Positions 29,533 to 36,000 of a DNA stretch of 64,000 bases are shown here, piece by piece. This stretch comes from Enoplosus armatus (Eukaryota; Chordata; Actinopteri; Centrarchiformes; Enoplosidae), in NCBI RefSeq assembly GCF_043641665.1, contig NC_092193.1, positions 20,610,784-20,674,783 of the forward strand. The letters run 5' to 3'. Under the pieces are notes generated by a model, which was given only the letters and a program-made list of their open reading frames with translations, made no database searches and was not told where the DNA came from. Each line of letters starts with the position of its first letter. The stretch's first letter is position 1. The position numbers and the translations under genes are program-made.

Positions 29533-31670
29533 GAGTCAGTGACAAGGGGAGATTCAGCCGGAGCTAAAGGAGACAAAGGAGATGTGGGAACACCTGGAGA
29601 GCCAGGCACACCTGGTAAGACCTTTACAACGGACGTCTCATGGGTCCCCATTTGGTTTAAACTGATTTGCTTTTTTTTTTTTTTAATTTTTAAATGACTG
29701 CAGGAAGTTGTATCATTTATATCATGTCATTGTTTCTTCTCAGCATCCGGGTTTCCAGATGGAATCGTGGTGAGTACTGATTTATCGTACGTTAAAGGTC
29801 TAATGCCAACAGGGTCAGAAAAAAAGGCAAATGAATCAGCCCAGTTTCCAGATTCAAGAAACACACCAACAACATCCTAAATTAAAGGCCTTGCTCTTTC
29901 TTTTATCAACAAATTATCCAGGAGTGAGGATTCAAGTTCAAGTGACCATTTTTTATGTGAAGGGGGACACTAGTACTGACAAACCCACAGAGGATTATCA
30001 CCCGGCTCACTCTAAGGAGTGTTTTAGTGTCTTTCAGCTCTTTGTTTTGGGTTGTTGGCCCTCAACTTTACTGTTTTGGTTTACTCTTGCCGCTCTTATC
30101 CACTTCATTTCTAGCAGCTTCTTTCAGCTATACACCACTGTGCTCTGCCTGCCCAGTAGCAAACGATAGATAGATCCCTCAGGAGTTGGTGGCGACAGAA
30201 ACAGAGCTGAAAGATAGATAATATTAATTTGATAATAATAATTTTGACAATAATAATACGGTAATTCTCACTCCCTCTTGCTACCATTGGTGAGGCTGTG
30301 ATTTTTATGACACAGAAATAAGCTTCTCTATAGTCCTGGACTTATTTTTTAAATGACGTGTGGTTGATCTTCTTCTTTTTTTTGTGGGTCTTTCAGGGTG
30401 CTAGAGGTGATCAGGGATACCAAGGTCAGAAGGGAGAGAAGGGTGACTCCGGTCTGCCTGGTCCTCCAGGACTGCCTGGGAGGTCAGGACTTGTGGTGAG
30501 TTCTAATACTTGATAAAATACTATTCCAGTTTGTTAGTATTTATTCAGGTATTGGAATGAATAGCTGTAATTAATGCTGCTGATCACAGTAGATCCCCAG
30601 CTCTACTAATGGTGGGAGTTTACTGCTGTTGAATATCTTTGAGGCTGCATGTACCAGATGAGTCAGTCTGTTTATATGTTCTTGTAGGGTCCAAAAGGTG
30701 AGTCCATTGTGGGTCCTCCAGGACCTGTTGGTTCTGACGGTCAGCCTGGAGCCCCTGGGTTTGGACGACCCGGTCCCCGTGGGCCTCCTGGCCCTGCTGG
30801 ACCCCCAGGACCCGCATCTGAATATGGATCGGGTATGCGAGAGAGAGGTGGAGGCCTCAGCTTCATAAAAGTTAAAGACCAAAAGTTATAGACCTCATGT
30901 ATACGGGTGTCTGGTGTATCTGTTAAATGTATTTCTGATGTGTCACCATCAGCTGTCAATATCCCCGGCCCTCCTGGTCCTGCCGGCCCCCCTGGATCTC
31001 CAGGATATGCCAACCTGGTAAGATACCTGCCATTGGGCAAGGCACTTTTGTGAACGCTAGCTTTGAGAAATATCCAGAGCAAATGTATCTGTAGTGGAAA
31101 GAAACTGATAGAATTACTATTACTGGTAAATAATGCTAGTGTGATGTGGTGAATGTTCAGGTGACCACCTATAAGACGATCCACGCTCTGAGCCGAGAGA
31201 CTCACCGGGCTGCAGAGGGAACCCTGGCCTACGTCTCTGAGAAGGGAGGAGAGCTGTACTTCAGAGTGCGCAACGGCTGGCGCAAGATCCAGGTGTGTAT
31301 TGTGTGTGGTATGTTTGGTTCGATGTGTGGCCTCTCTGATCCTCCTCTTTGTCATGTCATTTATTATCAAATACAAACATATATAGTATGAACGTCTTTT
31401 GATTTTGTTCCTTGAAAAAAAAAAAAATGTTTTCCTGCACTTTTGTATACATAAGGTTATTTTTAAATGTCAAAACGAATGGAAAAAATTTCAAATCGAT
31501 TTGACTGACTTGAAGTCAGTGTGTGATCACAGCTCTTAATCAGATTCTGTGTGTGTGTGGTGTCCTTTCAGCTCGGAGAGTTGATTCATAATGGACCGTC
31601 CTCCTCAGCAACGTCTCAGGCCCTCAGCAGACCAGGAGAATGGAGCAGACCACACAGGATCCATAGCCAG

Positions 31671-31714
<44 letters not shown>

Positions 31715-34586
31715 CGTATTTCCATCACTTCAGAGGACATTACATTGACTTAGTAGACCGCCTCTCTTTAAACCTAACCTTAACCTTGCCCTGACCTTAA
31801 ACCAAGTCTTCACCCTAAAATGTAATGATTTACGTTATGGGGACTTTCGTGTTGTCCCCATAAGGAAGGCCGAACAATGTGACAGTGAAAACAGATTTAT
31901 GTCCCCACAACAAGAGTAATACATGTCCATACACACACACACACACACACACACATATGCACACACAAATTGTACATGCACTGGCAGAAGAGCCACAGTG
32001 GGAAACTGGGATTAACACACAATACCAAAGCTGATAAAACCAGATCCAGACCTAAAACGGTCTATAGTAATACATCAATCTTTGGAAACACCTTTAAACG
32101 TATCCTCACATTTAGAGCTCTAAAAACAAAAATACTAATTCATGTTTCTCTTGGATAGGAGCTTCAAGAGGGCAGTAGAGGATATCAGCCAATCTATAAT
32201 GTACTGCCACAGACCTTCAACGCTGTACCTGGTGTGAGTATAACAAACACATACATGCAATTACACACTATGGAGTGCCGTAGAGTGCATAATTCATTCT
32301 GATCCTCTCACACGCATACGTACATTCTGCTCTCACACACATGTATTTTCACTCCCACATGTATATTTTTTCTTTACTCTCACATACATACGTAACTCTT
32401 TCATGTATATATTTCCACTCACACACAGACATACATTCTCCTTTCACATATATACACTTTACTCTTCACCACATACATATATTTTCATCCTCACACATAC
32501 ATACATTCCCCTTTCACATACACATATTTTCACTCTCACACTCATACATACATTCTTCTTTTACATGCATGTATTTTCAATCTCACTTACATATATTACA
32601 CTTCCACATGTATATGTATTCTTTACTCTCACATACATACATAACTCTTACATATGTGTTGTTTCATTCTCAGGTTTAAACATGTAGCATATTTTCACAT
32701 ACATTATATATCTTCAATCTATTCACATACATTTATTTTCACTGTAACACATACATACATTCTCCTTTGACATACATGTATTTTCACTCTCTTTTACATA
32801 TATTTACACTTCCACACATATATGTATTCTTTACTGTCACATACATACATAACTCTTACATATGTATTCTTTCATTCTCAGTGGAAATGAATGCGAGTAG
32901 ATTTTAAATGTAAGATCTATAATATGTGTGAAAATCAATCTATGTGAAAGGAGAATGTTTGTGTGTGAGAGGGCCAGAGTAGGCTACCGACGCACACATA
33001 CATCATAAACTCTTCCACACTTGACCAGATCCAGAACTTGGCCCAGACACCAGCCTGCCTGACTCTGACACACCTGGCTGATGCCAGATCTGTGATAAGA
33101 ATAACGTGTCAGATTTGGACCTCATCTCTGTGTTTTTCTCTTTCCTAGCTCCATCTGGTAGCCCTGAACGCGCCGCTCAAAGGGGACATGCGAGGCATCC
33201 GGGGGGCGGACTTCCAGTGCTACCAGCAGGCGCGCTCCGTGGGGCTGACGGCCACCTACAGGGCCTTCCTGTCCTCACACCTCCAAGATCTGGCGACCAT
33301 CGTGAGAAAGGCGGACCGCACAGACATGCCCGTGGTTAATCTCAGGGTGAGAGGAGAAATTCATATTTACATTTATAACTTTATTTAAAGATAATACAGC
33401 TTGATGTTAACAAAAATGGAAGCAGGTTTTTCTCAGTCATTCTCCTTTTTACACAGTATTGCTTCATTTACGTTTTTCATCATTTGGGGTTAAACAGTGT
33501 GACCCCCTGTGTTCCTACAAGTTCAAAGTTAAGCTCAGCAGTCATTATAGATGATGTGTTTACTGTTGATCAAAGTTCAGTTTCATCCACCTCTCCTCTC
33601 CTCTCCTCTCTAGGGTGAAGTGTTGTTCAATAGTTGGATGTCTGTCTTCTCTGGCAACGGAGGCACATTTAACCCATCCACACCCATCTACTCCTTTGAC
33701 GGACGCAATGTGATGACTGACTCAGCATGGTGAGTGAGAGTGTGTGTGTGTGTGTGTGTGTGTGATAGAGCAAGAAAGGGAGAGTATTTGTGTGGAGGGA
33801 AATGACAGCCCATCATCCCTTTGTGTTACATTTAAATGTCTCTCTTGTTACACAGAAACCCCACTCACACAAAGGTTCTGCTGCCCAATCTGAACCTGAC
33901 GGGCCTCAGCAGCCTCGTGTCAGTTCGGGGCTTGGTCATTTTCTAAAGAGCAGTTTGATTAATGAATTCATCTCTAATCCATGTTTTAATTAGATAGTAA
34001 TTAGATAATATAGTTATTAATAAATTAGAAGTCATTTTGTAAAAAGAAAACATCTGTGCATCCATGCATGTTCGTGTGTTTTAAGAGGAGAAGGAACGAG
34101 ACGAGAATGTAGCCTGTGTGTTGCATTAGCCCGACAAGCTAACAGTCAGTAATGGATGACAGAAAGAAAAAAAAAAAAATTGGAAGCACCAGTCAGGATC
34201 AGTCAAATTACACATTTTGGGGTCTAAATGACTAATAGTTACCAAAATTTATAGAACTGGTCCAGTAGATCGCCTCAGTCGGCAGCCGCGAACTGGCTGC
34301 AATGTAATCCTAGTGGGCAACTGCGGCCCGCACTCATTAAGTCCCTCTCCCTTCTCCCCCCAGGCCAGAGAAGTTGGTATGGCATGGCTCCAGCGCTGTG
34401 GGCATTCGTCTGACCACTAACTACTGCGAGGCGTGGAGGACGGCCGACATGGCGGTGACGGGCCAGGCCGCACTGCTGCAGACAGGGCGCCTATTAGGAC
34501 AACACACCCGCTCCTGCTCCAACCACTACATAGTGCTGTGCATAGAGAACACATATGTGGGGAACACACATCAAAGGAAGACCTGA
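7634..34586 (+). CDS. col15a1: Collagen XV alpha-1 chain (multi-exon, complete)
   Basis: This gene encodes a secreted multiplexin collagen and proteoglycan of basement-membrane zones. I reconstructed 44 coding exons totalling 4308 nt (1435 residues plus stop); human COL15A1 is about 1390. Order: signal peptide 1-20; Ser/Thr/Pro-rich extension to about 130; thrombospondin-N/laminin-G-like domain to 337; acidic linker to 422; interrupted triple-helical segments 423 to about 1150; trimerisation domain and hinge 1156-1257; endostatin-like domain 1258-1435. It is called XV and not XVIII because [30 protein letters not shown] and the end CIENTYV follow collagen XV. Exons are listed in the entries below. 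Many helical exons are 36, 54 or 63 nt and start on a Gly codon, as is typical of collagen genes. The gene is tail-to-tail with xrn1. I cannot tell which teleost paralogue (a or b) this is. Confidence 0.96.
8195..8555 (-). repeat. Interspersed repeat family A, copy 2 (inverted)
   Basis: Read on the minus strand this carries the same ordered blocks as 3497-3935: tttcagctc, a ggttcgctctcaccgctctc block, a tttccagcagcaacgg block, a ctgcccccgggtgg block and a cttgtttt block. It lies in col15a1 intron 1. The remainder of intron 1 (8019-10885) is non-coding and holds (TG)n and (CA)n tracts plus two other repeat fragments. Confidence 0.6.
9345..9445 (+). repeat. Fragment resembling a common fish interspersed repeat
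   Basis: The block caagtttatttgtcacata, followed by a cagtgaaat motif, resembles an abundant teleost interspersed sequence I know by pattern only. No second copy is seen in this window, so the call rests on memory and is weak. Confidence 0.35.
9635..9696 (+). repeat. (TG)31 microsatellite
   Basis: This is a perfect 62-nt dinucleotide run in col15a1 intron 1. It directly abuts a fragment (about 9700-9775) of the same hAT-like element found nearly full length at 27714-28166 (shared tttgaggtaatgtacttgag-like text). Confidence 0.95.
10114..10336 (+). repeat. Paired microsatellites, (TG)n then (CA)n
   Basis: A (TG)-rich tract at 10114-10163 is followed about 100 nt later by (CA) at 10272-10336. 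The two are inverted complements and could fold into a long hairpin in col15a1 intron 1. A further (TG) run sits at 10495-10518. No gene lies in between. Confidence 0.9.
10886..14877 (+). CDS. col15a1: col15a1 exons 2-5: thrombospondin-N / laminin-G-like domain
   Basis: Exons 10886-11073, 11523-11732, 12604-12756 and 14803-14877 encode residues about 129-337. The fold is the N-terminal TSPN (laminin-G-like) module of multiplexin and FACIT collagens, thought to mediate matrix interactions. Landmarks are [84 protein letters not shown] and [17 protein letters not shown]. All four exons end on codon boundaries. Introns 2 (11074-11522) and 3 (11733-12603) are ordinary AT-rich sequence. Intron 4 (12757-14802) holds a transposon-like repeat (see 12854-13384) and (TG)n tracts at 14256-14302 and 14455-14478. 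Confidence 0.95.
12854..13384 (+). mobile_element. Transposon-like repeat B, copy 1 (in col15a1 intron 4)
   Basis: This segment is the reverse complement, over nearly its whole length, of 35290-36000. One end contains ggtggggacataaatttgg and the other a cgtccttaccataaatta-like end matched by the ttcatggtagggacggtgg end of the other copy. The central part with gatcagaaggatgctctctt and the addition of cacctgtcctctcc is also matched. Copy 1 is about 530 nt and copy 2 about 710 nt, so one has an internal deletion or the other an insertion. No transposase is encoded. I read it as a non-autonomous DNA element, superfamily undetermined. Confidence 0.7.
14256..14302 (+). repeat. (TG)23 microsatellite
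   Basis: This is a perfect dinucleotide run in col15a1 intron 4, with a shorter (TG) run at 14455-14478. Confidence 0.95.
15386..16822 (+). CDS. col15a1: col15a1 exons 6-8: acidic linker with Ser-Gly site
   Basis: Exons 15386-15484, 16306-16420 and 16782-16822 encode residues 338-422, between the TSPN module and the first helix. Exon 6 starts [13 protein letters not shown], Ser-Gly flanked by acidic residues, in the place where human collagen XV has SSASGETSG. This is a plausible glycosaminoglycan attachment site. The rest is acidic and Thr/Gln-rich. At about 85 residues the linker is far shorter than the long Thr/Ser/Glu-rich region of human COL15A1. The 3' splice site of exon 7 is taken at ttcgag/GAGGAG (16306); a site three bases later is equally possible. 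Intron 6 (15485-16305) holds (TG)n at 15628-15654 and no recognised feature. Confidence 0.8.
16949..18113 (+). CDS. col15a1: col15a1 exons 9-14: first collagenous segments
   Basis: Exons 16949-17122, 17210-17236, 17328-17390, 17535-17612, 17804-17866 and 17961-18113 encode residues 423-608. Gly-X-Y begins at [10 protein letters not shown] and contains a KGERGD motif (R433-G434-D435), which inside a triple helix may be cryptic. Exon 13 (21 residues, [20 protein letters not shown] then Arg) is a non-helical interruption. It matches the human GSGSGDLVGSEQLLR stretch and has Ser-Gly next to acidic residues. Exon 14 restarts Gly-X-Y with [12 protein letters not shown], broken by an acidic Ser-rich insert ([15 protein letters not shown]). 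All six exons start on codon boundaries. Confidence 0.93.
18902..18943 (+). repeat. col15a1: (CTC)n tract serving as exon 15 polypyrimidine tract
   Basis: A CCTCCT trinucleotide run at 18902-18928 leads directly into ctccgctctgtttcag, the 3' splice site of exon 15. Length variation here would alter the pyrimidine tract of that exon. The rest of intron 14 (18114-18901) is AT-rich with nothing recognised. Confidence 0.75.
18944..19120 (+). CDS. col15a1: col15a1 exon 15: Ser-Gly-repeat interruption
   Basis: This 177-nt, codon-aligned exon encodes 59 residues (609-667), of which more than half are Ser or Gly, with scattered Asp/Glu. I count ten Ser-Gly dipeptides, several as SGSG doublets ([32 protein letters not shown]). 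It interrupts the helix between GLPGKPGIP and [10 protein letters not shown]. In human the corresponding place goes from GIPGKPGTDVF straight to GPPGSPG. Clustered Ser-Gly near acidic residues is the classic glycosaminoglycan attachment pattern, and collagen XV is a known chondroitin sulfate proteoglycan, so multiple chains here are plausible but inferred. Splice sites are tttcag/ATG and GAG/gtacat. Confidence 0.88.
19431..19475 (+). repeat. (GT)22 microsatellite
   Basis: This is a perfect run in col15a1 intron 15 (19121-20971). The rest of that 1.85-kb intron is unremarkable AT-rich sequence without a recognisable exon. Confidence 0.95.
20972..23642 (+). CDS. col15a1: col15a1 exons 16-24: central collagenous segments
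   Basis: Exons 20972-21025, 21312-21347, 21518-21655, 21850-21909, 22032-22067, 22166-22207, 22395-22457, 22980-23015 and 23559-23642 encode residues 668-850. Most are 36-63 nt and begin GGN (Gly). Exon 18 carries a cysteine (GECGSVG) near its start and ends TKFFVE. Exon 19 ([20 protein letters not shown]) is a non-helical interruption equivalent to the human FEDTEGSGSTQLL stretch, with a conserved Ser-Gly site. Exon 24 runs [21 protein letters not shown] into the next interruption. Intron 19 begins with a (TG)n tract (21914-21973) a few bases after the donor. Intron 23 (23016-23558) contains repeat family A copy 3. Confidence 0.93.
23100..23365 (+). repeat. Interspersed repeat family A, copy 3
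   Basis: Located in col15a1 intron 23. It carries tttactgttttggttcac, ctctcaccgctgtcat, agccgcagcaggcagctgt, an actaactggtgaac block and a final ccctcaggagttg block, in the same order as the copies at 3497-3935 and 30005-30215. Confidence 0.65.
24011..26528 (+). CDS. col15a1: col15a1 exons 25-32: collagenous segments with N-glycan-bearing interruption
   Basis: Exons 24011-24076, 24453-24488, 24765-24827, 25003-25092, 25259-25294, 25420-25473, 26115-26171 and 26478-26528 encode residues 851-1001. Exon 25 ([20 protein letters not shown]) aligns with the human SLINITHGFMNFSDI interruption and has two N-glycosylation sequons, NVT and NFT. Exon 28 carries the short interruption [19 protein letters not shown]. 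Exon 32 ends RILGLNG. The 3' splice site of exon 32 follows a (TCTG)n run at 26449-26470. Introns are 0.1-0.7 kb; intron 30 (25474-26114) and intron 32 (26529-27014) show nothing recognisable. Confidence 0.93.
27015..27059 (+). CDS. col15a1: col15a1 exon 33: small Cys-containing interruption
   Basis: This 45-nt exon encodes [15 protein letters not shown] (residues 1002-1016). It aligns with the human stretch AIFPIPVRPHCKMP, so the PHCK cysteine is conserved. Such a cysteine in a non-helical break could form an interchain disulfide (inference). Splice sites are ttttaaag/ACAGTG, a weak pyrimidine tract, and CGA/gtaagt, a strong donor. Intron 33 is the longest collagen-region intron (27060-29532, about 2.5 kb). 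Confidence 0.85.
27714..28166 (+). mobile_element. hAT-like non-autonomous DNA element (in col15a1 intron 33)
   Basis: The segment begins cagtggtggaaagtactcaa, reads on with ttttgaggtacttgtacttt, and ends acttttactgaagtaaaag with a terminal cactg, giving short CAGTG/CACTG inverted ends. The text is like a very abundant teleost non-autonomous element that I recall as hAT-type; the class is from memory. No coding capacity is present. The 8 bases on either side (gcatcgaa and tagatggg) do not match, so no target-site duplication survives. A fragment of the same family is at about 9700-9775. The rest of intron 33 holds nothing recognised apart from a G-run at 28933-28944. Confidence 0.65.
29502..29530 (+). 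repeat. col15a1: (TG)n tract forming the 3' splice site region of col15a1 exon 34
   Basis: A 29-nt (TG) run is followed immediately by AG (29531-29532) and exon 34. The usual pyrimidine tract is replaced by a UG repeat in the RNA, a known binding sequence for TDP-43 (TARDBP) and CELF-type proteins. The CFTR exon 9 (TG)mTn case is the established analogue. Confidence 0.85.
29533..29769 (+). CDS. col15a1: col15a1 exons 34-35: RGDS-containing segment
   Basis: Exons 29533-29614 (82 nt) and 29744-29769 (26 nt) encode residues 1017-1052. Exon 34 starts [17 protein letters not shown]. The RGDS (residues 1021-1024) lies in the non-helical break before Gly-X-Y resumes, so it could be exposed to integrins, unlike an RGD inside the helix. 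I recall no RGD at the equivalent human position. Exon 35 encodes ASGFPDGIV. The two exons have phases 0-1 and 1-0, so each alone would shift the frame if skipped, but together (108 nt) they can be skipped in frame. Confidence 0.85.
30005..30215 (+). repeat. Interspersed repeat family A, copy 4
   Basis: Located in col15a1 intron 35. Shared blocks are tgtctttcagctctttg, tttactgttttggtttactc, a gccgctcttatc block, ctctgcctgcccagtagc and ccctcaggagttggtgg. Boundaries are approximate and the element may extend to 29925. Confidence 0.65.
30397..31017 (+). CDS. col15a1: col15a1 exons 36-38: last collagenous segments
   Basis: Exons 30397-30495, 30688-30832 and 30953-31017 encode residues 1053-1155. 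Exon 36 begins [17 protein letters not shown], with a third RGD (1055-1057) inside Gly-X-Y. Exon 37 reads [18 protein letters not shown] and later [18 protein letters not shown], matching the human GETVVGPQGPPGAPG and [18 protein letters not shown] stretches. Exon 38 ([20 protein letters not shown] plus Leu) ends the helical region. Junctions 37/38 (phase 1) and 38/39 (phase 0) keep frame. Confidence 0.94.
31161..32233 (+). CDS. col15a1: col15a1 exons 39-41: trimerisation domain and hinge
   Basis: Exons 31161-31292, 31572-31670 and 32159-32233 encode residues 1156-1257. Exon 39 ([20 protein letters not shown], then [14 protein letters not shown]) with the start of exon 40 (LGELI) matches the multiplexin trimerisation domain, which registers the three chains before helix folding. 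The remainder is a Ser/Pro/Gln-rich, protease-sensitive-looking hinge to the endostatin-like domain. Exon 40's donor runs directly into (AC)n at 31673-31711. Exon 41's donor is taken as GGT/gtgagt (32233), because the alternative two bases earlier would break the frame into exon 42. Confidence 0.93.
31673..31955 (+). repeat. Microsatellite-flanked repeat C, copy 1
   Basis: (AC)n at 31673-31711 is followed by aacctaaccttaaccttgcc, tacgttatggggactttcgt, gttgtccccataaggaagg and (AC)n at 31931-31953. The arrangement resembles a common teleost repeat. A reverse-oriented relative lies at about 49140-49275 in an xrn1 intron (ggttagggtaaggttaggtt, aaaaagtccccataac). Confidence 0.6.
32260..32900 (+). 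repeat. Imperfect tandem repeat array rich in ACATACAT
   Basis: This fills most of col15a1 intron 41. A 90-nt unit at 32586-32673 (cttccacatgtatatgtatt, ctttactctcacatacatac, ttcattctcag) recurs at 32792-32881 with few changes, an offset of about 207 nt. Shorter related units precede them. Confidence 0.8.
33149..34586 (+). CDS. col15a1: col15a1 exons 42-44: endostatin-like (restin) domain and stop
   Basis: Exons 33149-33346, 33614-33729 and 34364-34586 encode residues 1258-1435 and the TGA stop. In collagens XV and XVIII this C-terminal domain can be released by proteolysis as an anti-angiogenic fragment. Landmarks are [91 protein letters not shown], and [15 protein letters not shown]. The four cysteines of the two conserved disulfides are present. 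Compared with human restin there is a small insertion after GDMR (GIRG). Strong conservation and length make this domain certain. Confidence 0.98.
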
Positions 34587-34765
34587 AGAGAGGGGAAACA
34601 CAGGCACACACAAACACACAAAGTGCAGAGTAGAAAATGCGACACACACATTTTCATTTGAATAGTAAACACGTGCAGGCACATAACACACATTATGACG
34701 ACATATCACTGCATAGCAATGACATTCAAGCATACAGACAGAAGGCACTTGTGTTCAAACATACA

Positions 34766-34771
34766 AATAAA
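34766..34771 (+). terminator. col15a1: Proximal AATAAA of col15a1
   Basis: A canonical AATAAA lies 180 nt after the stop codon. There is no clear GT-rich element close downstream, so use is uncertain. Confidence 0.35.
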
Positions 34772-34824
34772 ATGCACGCACGTTAGCATGCAGAAGCAGG
34801 CGCCTGCGCTCGAGCACGCAGCAT

Positions 34825-34861
<37 letters not shown>

Positions 34862-35289
34862 AGTTCCTTTCACTTTTGTTTAGTTTCCTCTTAAGTGCCA
34901 ACGTGTAATCCAACACTTCACGCGCTCCGTCCCAGTCTAGATTTCAATTATTTATATTCACTATGAACATACGACCAGCGCAGCATGTCATCACACAGGA
35001 CCACTTACAGCACGTGTTGTTGCAGTGAAGGATATCAGACTGATCAGACCGCACCAGTGTTCTGTCTCCTTCACTGCAAATCCTTTATATCTTACGTTTG
35101 CTGGCGCAGCCATTGGTTTCCATCCATTACATCCATCATTGTGAGCATCAAGTCTGCATTATTATTATTATTATTATTATTTTTCACTGTTATATTGCTG
35201 TTACCTGGCGGTGCAGTTTGGGTGTGGATTGGTTTTTAGAAGTGTGCATTGCATTGGTGGTTTAAACACCTTTAACAAAATCTGCCAAA

Positions 35290-36000
35290 CATGGGCGTAA
35301 TTCATGGTAGGGACGGTGGGGATATGTCCCTACCATTTTTCTGATTACCTAAAATTCAGCTCCACAAAGGGTTAACCCCGTCATGTTCAGGAATCAGAAA
35401 GAGCGCCGTGCGTTACGGATGCTGATATCAGATTAAACGCGTTGATTGCTCAGTGATAGGAAACACACAGCTGGTCCTGGGCTGGCTAACTCACTGCAGA
35501 CCAGGAACTGTAATAGTCCTGCTGAGGTTAGCACTGTACAAACAGTTAGGCACGTTTGCGTTAACAGATATATAACGTTGACATCAGAGAGAGACCGGGA
35601 AGGACAGAGAGAAGGCCCTGGCCAGGCAGGTGAGAATCTTCACTATGAGCCGTAATGTCACCTCAAAGAGAGCATCCTTCTGATCTGAGCGTTGCTTTAA
35701 ACCAGTTTCTACCATCGCTCATTCTAAGTGCATCAGCAGGGTGGCCTTTTTTTTTCTTTTTAAGTTAAGTTGTGCCACTTCGTGGTTGTCAGTACAGGTA
35801 TCAGAGAGAGACGGACCTGTGTGCCGTATGTTATCTCATTGAGCTCATCGCTCCTGATGTAATTGGTAAAAAAAAAAACAATTTATCCCAAGTGAAAGAC
35901 CAAAGCTAGACAAATACAGTCATAATATGTTGTGTAGAACTCCAGGAAATGCAATGAAAAATCCACTTTTTTTTGTTGCCAAATTTATGTCCCCGCCACT
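35290..36000 (-). mobile_element. Transposon-like repeat B, copy 2 (inverted relative to copy 1)
   Basis: On the minus strand this reproduces 12854-13384 nearly end to end. Shared text, given on the + strand here, includes tccttctgatctgagcgttg, ctttaaaccagtttctacca, gcatcagcagggtggcc, gacaaatacagtcataatat and ccaggaaatgcaatgaaaaa. It has about 180 nt more, mainly in the first third (roughly 35440-35630). Its ends contain a near-palindrome gggatatgtccctacc and aaatttatgtccccgccac. No transposase is present. Confidence 0.7.

Noticed and set aside
30741..31376. A 211-residue minus-strand open frame with Gly/Pro-rich text
   Set aside because: It is antisense to collagen exons 37-39; GC-rich Gly-X-Y codons leave the opposite strand open too.
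7634..34586. Collagen XVIII (col18a1) as an alternative name
   Set aside because: TSPN and C-terminal motifs ([19 protein letters not shown]) follow collagen XV, and there is no frizzled-like domain.
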